Assembly: GCA_023846275.1 (NCBI GenBank)
Contig: JAIUJO010000164.1
Span: 186,001-250,000, forward strand
Source: Vanilla planifolia
Lineage: Eukaryota > Streptophyta > Magnoliopsida > Asparagales > Orchidaceae
Direction of reading: 5' to 3'
DNA length: 64,000 nucleotides
This document shows, in pieces, positions 54,313 to 64,000 of this stretch (positions within the stretch are counted from its first letter, which is position 1; every line of letters starts with the position of its first letter). The translations under genes were made by a program, and so were the position numbers. A model generated the notes under the pieces. It saw only the letters and a program-made list of their open reading frames with translations. It ran no database searches and was not told where the DNA came from.

Positions 54313-55199
54313 TGTATACACGGTCGCATGGTCTCCTTAGTCACAGCTCCTTAAGCTCATTGCCAAGTTCTTTGGACTACTTCACTCGAGCTCATGAGCT
54401 TAGTCGTGTGTTGGATTGTTTGACCAGATTTTTTGTTTTCTAAAACATCTTTGATATATTTATTATTATTATTATTATTATTTTATTACTTTTATAAAAC
54501 TTCTAGCTATTAAAAAAAAAACGTCATGACTTGTTACAATTCCAAGCCGCTTCGGGTTTGGTCGAAACAAGGGCCTAACCTGACTTGATTTGGATGGTCT
54601 ATTTACTCCAGCTCCTTAAGCCAATTGCCCAGTACTTCATGCCACTTGGCCCAAACATATAGGCTTGGCTATGTGTTTGGTTATTTTGCAATTTTTTTCT
54701 TTTTTTAAAAACATCTTTTATATATTTATAATTATTATTAATATTTTTATTACTTTTGAAAGTAATTTTCTAGTTATTAAAATAACAAAATATTTTTGCA
54801 ACTACTAAAATGATAATGTATAAAAAATCAATAATACATGTAAATGAATAATGTTATGAACCTAATTATATTATATGTAACTAAGAAATTGGATAAACAA
54901 TCAAACTAGTTGATGTTTTGGAGATAAACTCTTGATGATCAGCTTCTCCTCTAAGAGTTTGGTCAAAAACTCCTTGATATACCATTTATGACACAACTAG
55001 AGCATAGCCACCAACATAACATGACATTGCTTCACTTGTGAATTGCTTTGTAAGATATCTGGTCAGAACTCTTTAATTGATTGATCTCATAAGAGTTTGA
55101 GATGCATGACCTAAAAGAAACTTATGAAATATATTAGAAAAACTAACACAATAGTTTTGTTGTCATTAAAGAAGTGGTGTCATGACCAAAGGTACATTA
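54313..55199 (-). repeat. 3' LTR region of the retrotransposon
   Basis: 54523-55040 matches 60403-60917 with many substitutions (roughly four in five positions by eye). Shared landmarks include TCATGACTTGTTA, TTGCCCAGTACTT, TGGATAAACAATC or a close variant, and TTTTGGAGA. The segment extends to about 55199, where the minus-strand purine tract lies, so about 155 bases at the LTR start have no counterpart in the other copy. 54328-54512 is an extra partial copy of 54593-54782, so this end is itself internally duplicated. The exact outer boundary is uncertain. Confidence 0.8.
54328..54512 (-). repeat. Extra partial LTR copy (tandem, period about 265)
   Basis: CTCCTTAGTCACAGCTCC through an A-rich end near 54512 parallels 54593-54782 and 60475-60655. 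It stops at a run of A followed by CG, then TCATGACTTG begins the next copy at 54523. It contains an ATT trinucleotide run (about 54460-54485). It may be an LTR subrepeat, or the remnant of a second nested or recombined LTR. Confidence 0.75.
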
Positions 55200-55292
55200 A
55201 TATCTCTTTTTTTATGATGACAAAATCATTGACAGAATTGTGAAATAAAAAGATATAAATCATATAAGCATACATATGCTCCCCCTGCATTC
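55197..55292 (-). other. Purine-rich tracts preceding the 3' LTR (PPT region)
   Basis: On the minus strand, GCAGGGGGAGCATATG (about 55276-55291) is followed by TTTTGTCATCATAAAAAAAGAGATA (55201-55225 read in two parts), directly before the presumed LTR start. In plant SIRE-type copia elements, a GGGGGAG word and a later GTCATCATCAAAAAGGGG-type polypurine tract mark the end of pol and the plus-strand primer. Here the G residues of the second tract have largely become A, so it is probably non-functional. Confidence 0.7.
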
Positions 55293-56199
55293 TTGCTCAC
55301 CCTAAATATATGAAATTGATATAATTATGTCACAAACTTGGGATGCAATAAATATTTTTTTTTCATACATCTTTCCTTTTTGTCATGTAATAAAAGATAA
55401 AATAAAAGTGAAAGATGCAAAAAATGGTGCACACAATAATAACATTTATGCATGATTTGTCTTTAAATATCTAAAGGTACAAATTATAATTCTTTTTTGT
55501 TAAAAAAATATATCAAAAGGAAAAATAACTTATTAATTTTCAAGAATAAATAAAAAAATAATCATTATACTTTATAAGAAAAAATATTAACAATCTTTTA
55601 TAAACATAATAATACTAATTACTTGTCATGCATTATATCCATGTAATGTTTATGATTTTGAACTCTTTTGCTTTCTTCATATATGTTTCTTACAATTTTT
55701 ATGAGAACTCAATTTAAAACAAAATCCTAAAACCAAACATGTTTTAAGGACTTCTCCCATTTTTAAGTTAAAAAAGATTAAAAGATATACAATAGAACAG
55801 TGGATGTGCAACTATAAATTCTGAACTATAGCTAATTCCTAATTAATAAATTATTTCCTATCAATTCTAATGATAATGATAGAGAATTCACTTGTAGAAA
55901 TTATTTATAGCTTTACCACAATGATATGAACTAACAAATCTAAATTTCTTTCAAAAAATAATAAAAATACTTTAGTGTTTACTCAAAAAAATTATTTATT
56001 TAATTCAACTTATTAAATATTTTAATAAGGAAAGATCAAGGATACATTCAATATATAAATTTTTTAATTCTCTCTAAAATTTAGCCTAAGCTTCTTCTAA
56101 GTTCTAGCACATTAACTCTGTAAATTGTTAATGATATAACCTCTAATAAAGTAGAATATTATATTTTTATGATTTCTTATATAATGATGAAGTTGATTA
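55293..56199 (-). pseudogene. Decayed remainder of reverse transcriptase/RNase H region
   Basis: By position, this stretch between the recognisable start of reverse transcriptase and the purine tract should encode the catalytic part of reverse transcriptase and RNase H. It is very AT-rich, with A and T homopolymers and frequent stops in all frames. It is also shorter than an intact copia RT/RNase H region, so deletion as well as point decay is likely. I could not see the YVDD-type active-site motif. The call rests on position only. Confidence 0.45.
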
Positions 56200-56430
56200 T
56201 ATATCTTTAGTAACAAACCCAAAATTATTTGTAATAATTGCTTCTATTTCATATAGTTTATTCTTGAATACTAATTTAGTTTTAATCAATTGTTGATCAC
56301 TAAGCATATGAACTAATTTTTATACTTAATTTCTCTCAAGTGCATCTAATTATCAATTCATGCATGAACCTACACCCTTAAGAGCTTCTTCAATAAATAT
56401 TGGTTGTACAAAAGATACAAATATATTTGA
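56200..56430 (-). pseudogene. Reverse transcriptase N-terminal remnant (copia pol)
   Basis: Minus-strand translation from about 56394 gives IEEALKG, then after two stops LDALERN, then after further stops KLV, a DQQLI word and KLVFKNKLYE, ending near GFVTKDI. This follows the conserved start of copia reverse transcriptase (EAL, a Trp-containing segment, EE-L-x-x-L/F-ERN, V-W-x-LV, IGTKWVF-x-NK). Upstream, SFVQPIF matches the usual linker before EAL. The interrupting stops sit where Gln, Glu/Lys and Trp codons are expected, consistent with C-to-T/G-to-A decay. Family assignment is by pattern, not by a database search. Confidence 0.8.
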
Positions 56431-56704
56431 TCAATTACATTCATAGAAACTTATGTTTTGAATCTTTGTACCATATCATTTAATTGATTCATATGGATTT
56501 TGATACAATCATACTAAAGATACTTGTTGGATAACTTTTTCTTTATATTCCTTATTATCTAATTACCTTTTTTCTTCAATTGTAAATTCACAAATACTTT
56601 TATGTGATTATTAAAATATTTATTATTCTTTTTATAAATAACTCACCAAACACAACAAGTATATTTTTATTTTTCTAATTCCCAGATCATATTAATAAAA
56701 GTTT

Positions 56705-56830
56705 CAACTATTTTTTCTATTCAAAAGAAAAATAATTAATATAATTCTAGAAAATTTATGATCTATATTATCTTCAAACATATAGTGGTTTTTAGTCTCC
56801 CTTGAATACTCTTGTATGTTTTTTAAGTGG
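56705..56830 (-). pseudogene. Integrase core remnant (copia pol)
   Basis: Minus-strand translation of 56814 to 56749 reads QEYSRETKNHYM, then FEDNIDHKFS. This resembles the SDHGxEFxN...F..FC...GIxHNFS segment around the second catalytic Asp and the downstream Glu-proximal region of copia integrases. The Asp itself is not preserved in a clean frame. Further downstream (56708-56721), a LLNRKN word resembles the VVERKN motif that follows in intact elements, offset by about two codons, which suggests a small deletion. Confidence 0.65.
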
Positions 56831-57454
56831 GAGATAAAATTGATCTTATATTTTCTATTCTTGATAACAATCATATAGAAATTTATTTTTAAAATTTATT
56901 AAATTAAATAATTTATCTTTCTAATTTTCTTATGAAATTCAACAAAACTTATGATGGTTACATTTTAACCTCATAAAATTTAACTCATGCAAATTTGGAA
57001 AACATCGATGTCAAATAATAAAGCCCAAGTTTGTTTTCATCTAAACTTAGGATTTTTGTGTCAAAATAAATTATCTGTAAAGGCCTACTAATTTTTTTGT
57101 TCAGTTTTAATAACAAATCATATGATCATTCAATCACATTTTATCAAAGCATGTTACGAAGAAACTATGGTATTTACTAACTCATAATATTTGAATTCAT
57201 TATGTAATAATTATATACATTAACTAATAAATTCAAAATAATTAATATTGATTAATACTATTTCTAAAAAGATTTTATCCTCTACCTAATGCTAAATAAG
57301 CTAAGAACTATAAATATTTTGTATGGGAGTCACAAACTCACAAAGCTAGGCTTGTCTCCATAGGTCCTAAAATATGGAGACATGTTAATTCAACTACTTT
57401 AATTTTAAATTTTGGAACCTAAATTATCTTGGGTTCAATTGTGATTGTGTGTCA
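56831..57454 (-). pseudogene. Gag-pol junction and protease/early integrase region, decayed
   Basis: At 57410-57432 the minus strand reads EPKII, a stop, then VPKFKIK, which resembles the NPKGPxxxWVPK motif found between the zinc knuckle and protease in SIRE-type copia elements. The stop (57419-57421) replaces the expected Trp. A TCLH word follows (about 57374-57385). I did not find the protease DSG motif or the HHCC zinc motif of integrase. The rest is AT-rich with stops in every frame. Confidence 0.6.
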
Positions 57455-58424
57455 TTAAGGTACTTTTACAAAGATATTTGCTAAATATATTATCGTAGAA
57501 ATTTGTTCGTATTTATCTTTCTTCAAAAAAATAAATTTTTTAATTTGGTAATCATAAGAAAAATGTTCATGTCTATCATAATATTTACATGCAACATGAG
57601 ATTTAATATAAAATTTATAGGTATATAAACTAACATTATTTTTAACCACATAGTTATATGATGAAGCATGTTTGTGCACATGTGTAATATAATAATGTTT
57701 ATTATCGTTCTTATAAATATGAAGATTTTAATCTATATTTTTGATTCAAATAAGAAGTAACATTAGAACTTCCATTCATAGAACTATTGTTTTCACTCAT
57801 ATGTGCAAAAAATTGGGCATGTAAATACATGTATGAATGTGGATAAATATAGGAAGTACAAGTACATGAGGGAACACTAACAATCTTTTCTTTCAAATCA
57901 TTTAACTATTTTCCTATCAAACAAATATTTGCTATTTTTTCTTTTAAAAAAAAATTTTCTTCTTTTAAAGAGTTTTTTTATATTTTAAATTTTTTTTTTA
58001 TATTTTAAAGAATCAATACATGAATTGTTCAAGACTAAAGATGGCTTTTTTTCATCAAATTTACTTTGTAAAGTACTTAGATTAGTAGCATGTATAAGTG
58101 AATCCTTCAAAGTTATTCATTTCTAACTCTAAGCTTATTACATTGTCTTTTTGATAAGAAAACACAATACTCTTGCTTGTCATATTTTAGACAAAGTGTA
58201 GCATACATCTTAATCAATTTTTTATGCTCAACTATAAGTACATGAAAAGAAATAATCAATTTATTATCATTAATAATGTGACTATCATTATCAAAGGTAG
58301 AAAAATGTTGTGCACCTTGAGATGAAGAATTTGCTTCTGAGTTGCATAAAGTTTCTCCCTTCCTCTTTCTCTTCTCTTTTTTCAATTGATTTCTTATTTG
58401 TTTATTATCTTGAGTAGGAAACAC
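57455..58424 (-). pseudogene. Gag C-terminal remnant with decayed zinc knuckle
   Basis: Several open pieces on the minus strand (58424-58113, 57896-57711, 57679-57455) separated by stops. The first is Lys/Glu/Leu-rich with a coiled-coil look (EHKKLIKMYATLCLKYDKQE), as in the C-terminal helical part of SIRE-type Gag. The third contains CKYYDRHEHFSYDY (57548-57589), which fits the CCHC spacing C-x2-C-x4-H-x4-C but with the second and third Cys as Tyr and the usual Gly positions as Asp and Glu. An intact knuckle would bind the element's RNA; this one cannot be expected to bind zinc. Confidence 0.75.
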
Positions 58425-60402
58425 AACCAGTTTATCATATAAATTCTCAAGTTCTTATATAACCTAAAAACATGTTTTTAGATGACAAATCTTAATTCTA
58501 ATTTGTTGTGACAAAGCAAAATTAAGATAATTCATTCTTTTTTCATTTCATTGCCTTGAAGTCCTAGATTATTCAACTGAATCATTTAAAATAATAAAAT
58601 AATTTTTTAAACAATAACCATAAATCAACATTAATTTTTAAAATAAAATATTTAAATTCATTTATTCATAAAATAATTTTTTCTTACCTTCAAACATGAG
58701 TAGATCCATAAAGTTAACAAAATAATTTACTAAATATAAGAACTTAAAAAAATAAGATATTCTCTTAGGAATTTCTTTCCTTGATGTAATTTGCACAAAA
58801 ACCAGTTTATATAATTTGTTCCCAATTAATGCATAAAAAGGGGTGAATTGTACTTTTAAACTTTTTTCTATTTTGAAAACATTTCCTTTAATAAAATTTA
58901 GCATTATAAAATCATTGATTTAATAGTTTAACTAAATAAAAATGTAATAGAAGCTTTATGGTATTAAATAATATGTTATACAAGATAAAGATAATTTTGA
59001 AAGTTTCTTATATATATATTTTTTAATTAAATTTTATTAAATGAGAAAAATATCACCAATTATATAATAACAAAGAAAATATAAATGATAGAAGATTTTT
59101 AGATGATTTGACCTAACCCATGCCTGCATCCATCCCCAATAAACCAATTCAAAATTCCATTAACAAAACCTCTCTTGTTCACCATTGTAGGTAGAGGTAT
59201 CCTTTACAAACCATATCCTTTTATCATGATAAGGGATCGCTATCACAATTGTAACTATGAAAGCTTATAATAATGAAGTATAATAAAAAATAATAATTAA
59301 TCATAATATTTTATTATTCATTTGTAGGAGCTTATATGACACAAATCTATAGATTATGATATTATAATGTAAGTCTATAATTAAATATTATTCAAACAAT
59401 TTAAATGACTTAGAATTGAAATATTAAATCTAAAAGATTTATCAATATGTCCTAATGTTATTAAGAAAAATAGAATGAACAAAGATTTTGCATTATTGTG
59501 ATATTTTTCAAAAAAAGGAATAAAAAATAAATAATCATTTTTAGATGAGCCACCAGTAAAATTTGCAATTGAAGAAAATGTTGAAGTGGGAGAATTCAGT
59601 CGCAAGAATGACTCCAGTGAAGTGATCACACTCAGATTGTAATTTTTGATTTTGTACCTTCTATTCTTAAAATACATGATGTAGTAAGGTTAACTTCATT
59701 TAATTCAAACTCCTAAGGTTCCTTTATTTATATTAAATTTTTTTATTAAAATAAAATTTTCTTAATTGCTAAAAGTTTCTTCATAAATGTCATTAGCATT
59801 TTAGCATTCAAAACAAATGCAAATAGCTTTTTAGAATGCTTATTATGAATGAGAATATTGACCATCATCTGATTTGGGTGGACGAAATAAGTGCTGCTCA
59901 ATCAGAATGCTAAATAAAGGGTCTATATCTAAACATTATTCCTAAGAGTACTATTCACATAGGCAAAGATAAGCTCAGTCATTTGATCAAGTTTTATGGA
60001 TTGAAAATTAGTTAAAATATATGTTTCATAAATAAAAAGATGATCTCAGCCATTTGATCAAACTTGTTAAAAGGATAGTTAAATGAAATCTACTATTCAC
60101 AAAAGTGGGCATGATCTAGACTATTCGGTCACAAAAACATGTGATCATATGGAATAGTGTTGGTCAAGCTTTAGATATAATAGGTCCTAAAATCTTTCAC
60201 CCACATGCTCTATAAGTGATGTATATTACATGTTATAAGCATTCCTCTTCTTTTATAATTTGAGCCAGTACATGGGGTTGGCTCCCCCTTGTGTTCTCAG
60301 GAATTCATACCCTAGGATACTTGCATACTTTATAAGACTACTTATTACATATGATAATAGGTTTGAGCTGACCCACTTTGTTACTTAATATTTTACAAAT
60401 CT
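58425..60402 (-). other. Upstream gag/untranslated region of the retrotransposon, unrecognised
   Basis: Between the gag remnant and the 5' LTR. Short minus-strand open frames (80 codons at 58662-58904; 98 codons at 59381-59677) show no motif I recognise. 59100-59240 is less AT-rich and may be a different insertion. From 59870 to 60140 there are two to three loose copies of a CTATTCAC...GATCTCAGCCATTTGATCAA-like motif. No tRNA-iMet-complementary primer-binding site (TGGTATCAGAGC on the minus strand) is visible next to 60403, so the primer site is lost or the LTR edge lies elsewhere. Confidence 0.5.
59950..60140. repeat. Loose repeats of a CAGTCATTTGATCA-type motif
   Basis: GCTCAGTCATTTGATCAAG (about 59973) and GATCTCAGCCATTTGATCAA (about 60042) lie about 70 bases apart. 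A third, weaker copy, CTATTCACAAAAGTGGGCAT then GATCTAGACTATTCGGTCA, lies near 60092-60131. Motifs of the kind GATCTCAGCC...GATCA are common in plant non-coding repeats. They may be old subrepeats of an untranslated region. Confidence 0.6.
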
Positions 60403-60917
60403 ATCATGACTTGTTATGCTTCTAAGTTGCATTGGATTTGATTGTGACTTGGGTTTAACCTAACTCAGTTCATACGATCTCCTTAACTGTGACTCCTTAG
60501 GCCCATTGCCCAGTACTTTGGTGCACTTGGCTTGAGCTTATGGGCTTGGCCATGTGTTGGATTCTTTAACCAAACTTTTTGCTTTCAAAAAATATATTTT
60601 ATTTATGTATTAATATTTTTTATGACTTTTAAAAGAATTGTTTTAGCTATTAAAATGACAAAATATTTTTACATCTACTAAAATGATAATACATAAGAAA
60701 TCAATAATAATACATGTGAATGAATGATGTTATGAAAACTAATTATGTCATGTATAATCAAGTGATAGGATAAACAATCTAATCAATAGACATTTTGGAG
60801 ACGGACTCTAAATGGTCAACTACTCCACAAAGAGTTTGGTTAATAACTCCCTGATATGTAACTTATGTCATAGCTAAATCATAACAACCAATACAACTTA
60901 ATAATGCTTCACTTAAG
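60403..60917 (-). repeat. 5' LTR of the retrotransposon, truncated by the TG array
   Basis: Matches 54523-55040 in the same orientation, beginning at TCATGACTTGTTA and ending at GCTTCACTT. Relative to the other copy, its outer end (the LTR start in element orientation) lacks about 155 bases, and TG array begins immediately after CTTAAGCTTA. Many substitutions separate the copies. Since the two LTRs of one insertion are identical when made, this divergence implies an old insertion. Confidence 0.8.
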
Positions 60918-63900
60918 CTTATGTGTGTGTGTTTGTGGGTGTGTTGCACGTGTCTATCCATACATGTGTGTCTATGTGTGCATGTATATGTTCATGTGTA
61001 TGTATGTACAAATTAGAACATGTGTGTGTGCACGTGCATGCGCATTTATTTGTGCATTTGCATTGGATATTTGTGTATTTATTGTGCTTAAATCTTTGTG
61101 TGTGTGTGTGGGTTCCTATGCATGTGTATATGTGTGTGTGTTTTTTTACATTTATGCATGTGTGCAAGCATGTGGATGTGTGGATGTGTTTATGTATGTG
61201 TGTGTGTGTGCATGCATAATGTGTGTGGGTACATGCATATATGCCTCTGTATATGTGTGCATATGTGGATGGACATGACTTTGTTGGCATGTTCTTGTGG
61301 ACATCCATGTGTGTGTGGCTATGCATGTGTGTGTGTGAGTATGCATTTGTGTGTGGGTGTATATGCATTAATGCATGTGTGTGTGCATATGTGTACATTT
61401 CGAAGTACTTATGTGTGTGATTATGCATGTGTCCATGTGCTTTTATATGTGAGGATGTGTGTGTTCTTGTATATATGTGCTTGCATACACATGCATGTAA
61501 TTGTTTGCACATATACACATGTGCATGTGGGTGCATAGGTGTCTTTCTGTGTGTTTTTGTGCGTGTTGATGTGTGAGGGTGCTTGCATGTGTGCTTGTGC
61601 ATGTTTGTGTGCATGAATGCATGTGTGTGTGTGTGTATATGAGCTCATGTTTGTATGCATTCATGTGTGTGTCCATGTGTGTATATGCATGCGTGCTCAT
61701 GTGTGTGTGTTTATGTGTGTTTATATGGGCATGCACTTGTGTGTGATTGCATATGTGTCTACATGTTTATGAATGTGTGTGCATGTGTTACATGATTATG
61801 TACCAATCTGTGCTCGTGTGTGTGCAAGTGTTTGTATACATCTATGTATGCACTCGTGTGTGTGTGTACATGTGTCTGTGCATATGTGTATATTGTTACA
61901 TGCATGACTGTATGTTTGTGTGCTTTCATGTGTGTGTGTGTGTACATAAGTGCACATGTATTTGCATCTGTATACATATGTAGTTGTGTGTGTGTGATTC
62001 TACATATATGTGTGTGCACTCATCTGTGTGCATGTGAGTGTGTATGTGTGTGTGCACATTTGCATGTTTACATATGTTAGTATGTGGGTGTGTGTGAGTT
62101 TGCACCTGCATGTTTGTGTGTGTGTATTGTTTGTATGCATGTGTATGTGTGCAGTTGTAGTTGTGTACTAGCATACATATATGTTTGTACCTATGTGTGT
62201 GTTTGTGTGTGCATGCACTTGTGTATGTGTGTATGCATGCATGCATGTGTCTATGCTTTTATGTGTGTCAACATGTTTGTATGAATGCATGTGTTTGTGT
62301 GTGCCTATATGTGTATATGTATATGTGTTCTTGTAAGTGTTTGTGTGCATTTTTGTTCATCTACAATTTTGTGCATGTGCGTGTTTGTGTGTGTATAAGT
62401 GCATGTGTGTGAGAGTGCATACATGAGTGTATAGCTATATGTGTGTGCATATGTTTCTCTTTATGTATATGTGTGCATGTGCATATGCATGTGTGTGTGC
62501 ATTTTGTTCGTAATATTATTTGTTTATGTTAGTGTGTCTAGACATGCGTGTGTGTAGATATGCATATGCTTGTGCATGTGTGTGTGTGTTCATGTGCATG
62601 AGTGTGTGTGTGTGTGTATAATTGCATGCAGTGTGTTTCAATGTCTTGGCACATGTAAGCATGGGTGTGCCCATGTGTGTATGTGTGTGTCTATACATGT
62701 GTGTGTATGTGTATGTCTATATATGTAGGTGCATTTGTGTGTTTGTGTGTGTGGTTGTGAGTATATGTTCATGAGTGTGTCTGAGTGCATGGGCATGTGT
62801 GTGTGTGTGTGCATGCATGTGTGTGTATGTGCATGTGTGTACATATGAGTGTGTGTGCATGTGTCCACATGTATTTGTGTGTGTATGTGTGCTTGTGTAA
62901 GCATATGCATACATGTGTAATTGTGTGCATGCATGTGTGCCTGTGCCTATGCAAGTGCATATATGTGTTCATGTGTGAGTACATGCATGTGTGTGTGTAT
63001 AAGTGTGCATATGTGTGCACCAATGTATGTGAGGTGTGCATGTGTCCACACGTTTTTACATTTATTTGTGTCTACATTTTTGTGTGTGCATCCCATGTGT
63101 GTGTGTGTGTATGTGTGTATATATGCGTGTGTGTACTTATGCGTGTGCCAATGTTTGAATGCTTGTACGAGTGTATGTGATTGTGCATGCGTGTACACAA
63201 GCATGTGTATGTGCATGAATGAGTGTGCTTGTTCGAGTGTTTATGTGTACAAGTGCATGTATGTATGTGTGTGTACGCATGTTTGTGCACATGTGTGTGT
63301 GCCTCTATGTGTGCATATGTATGTGAGTGGAAGTGCATTTGTCTACACGCATAGATTTGTGTGTTTTGAGTTCATTTGTATAAGTTCTTATGTTATGCAT
63401 ATTTCTTTGTGTTTGTGCACATTGTGCAAATGTGCTTGCATGTGTGTGCGTGCTTGTGTATGCATGTATATATGTGTGCATCTATGTGTGTTATTGTTGT
63501 GCATATGTGTATGTGTGTTTATGTGTTTGTGTGTGTGTGGATGTATGTGTGTGTGCATGTGCATGTGTGTGTGTGCATCTGTGCGCAAGTGAGTGGGAGC
63601 ATACTTGCAAACACATGCATGTGAGTGTATGCATTCATGTTTTTTTGCATATTAGTGTGCATGTGTTGTGTGCATGTGGGTGTGTGGATGTGGTTGTGTC
63701 ATTGTATACCTCGTGAGTGTGCATGTGTTTTGTGTGTGCTTATATGTATGTTTGTGTGTGTATGTATATGTATGTGCATGTGTTATTGTGTGTGTGTGTG
63801 TCTGTACGTGTGCATTGTTGTTTGCATACATGTGTGTACCTCAATGTGTGTGCATCTGTGTACTTGTTCATGTGTGCTTTTTGTGTATTTGTGCATGTGT

Positions 63901-64000
63901 TTGTGAGTGTGCATGTGCTTGTTTGTGTGTGTATATGTCCATGTAGGTGTATGTTTTTTTGTGTATGTGTTTGTGTGTGTCTATTTTTGCATGTACACAA
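60918..64000 (+). repeat. TG-rich satellite-like array, block 3 (continues past the window)
   Basis: About 3.1 kb with the same words and orientation as blocks 1 and 2: TGTG runs with GCATG, ACATG, TATG and CTATG. It starts abruptly at the truncated LTR and runs off the right end. Open frames of up to about 230 codons are Cys/Val/Met/His on + or His/Thr/Met on - and are not called. Confidence 0.95.

Larger units (their letters stand above)
54313..60917 (-). mobile_element. Decayed Ty1/copia (SIRE/Maximus-like) LTR retrotransposon
   Basis: AT-rich segment between two TG-array blocks. A direct repeat links 54523-55040 with 60403-60917. Reading on the minus strand, the order is 5' LTR, untranslated/gag region, gag coiled-coil remnant, zinc knuckle, integrase motif, start of reverse transcriptase, two purine-rich tracts, 3' LTR. 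Integrase before reverse transcriptase is the Ty1/copia order; the GTCATCAT plus polypurine end and a GGGGGAGCA word are typical of plant SIRE/Maximus elements. All coding parts carry stops and frameshifts. The element is non-autonomous and old. No target-site duplication can be recognised, because both edges run into the TG array. Confidence 0.85.

Noticed and set aside
59381-59677. 98-codon minus-strand frame as a host gene
   Set aside because: It has no recognisable motif, lies inside the retrotransposon interval between LTRs, and its AT-rich context gives such frames by chance.
54313-60917. Functional, intact retrotransposon
   Set aside because: Stops interrupt the gag, integrase and reverse transcriptase frames, zinc-knuckle cysteines are lost, the LTRs are diverged, and one LTR is truncated.

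Overview
This window is almost entirely non-coding repetitive DNA from a eukaryotic nuclear genome. I infer a plant, because the one recognisable mobile element is a decayed LTR retrotransposon whose order (gag, zinc knuckle, integrase, reverse transcriptase) and 3' purine-rich end fit the plant Ty1/copia SIRE/Maximus type. I cannot name the species. I support no intact protein-coding gene, rRNA, tRNA or CRISPR array.

Layout. (1) 1-525 is AT-rich DNA with no recognisable gene. (2) About 526-1735 is a degenerate pyrimidine-rich tract in which the + strand is mostly T and C. (3) From 1736 the + strand becomes mostly T and G and stays so for most of the window. This is a huge degenerate array built on TGTG, GCATG, ACATG and TATG words, in three blocks: 1736-18285, 18473-54312 and 60918-64000, the last running off the window. 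A 187-base AT-rich island (18286-18472) separates the first two blocks. A 6.6 kb AT-rich segment (54313-60917) holding the retrotransposon remnant separates the last two. All three blocks have the same strand orientation.

Inside the array there is local duplication structure. The clearest case is a 798-base unit present twice in near-perfect tandem (37529-39178), preceded by an older diverged copy (about 36932-37528), so part of the array is a higher-order repeat with recent turnover. Smaller duplications lie at 4520-4600, 7451-7570, 7940-8015, 8466-8870, 16863-16915, 28130-28215 and 32434-32540. Pure (TG)n runs reach about 18 units (19113-19148).

The retrotransposon lies on the minus strand. 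Its polyprotein is full of stops and frameshifts, and two of the three zinc-knuckle cysteines are now tyrosine. Its LTRs are clearly diverged from each other, and the 5' LTR stops abruptly where the TG array resumes.

The many long open frames of Cys/Val/His/Met or His/Thr/Met composition in the TG array are a by-product of base composition: T/G-rich DNA without TAA/TAG/TGA in several frames. They are not annotated as genes. No operon or regulatory logic can be supported. The biological interest lies in the array: its size, strand asymmetry, turnover and density of TGCATG / CATGCATG words.
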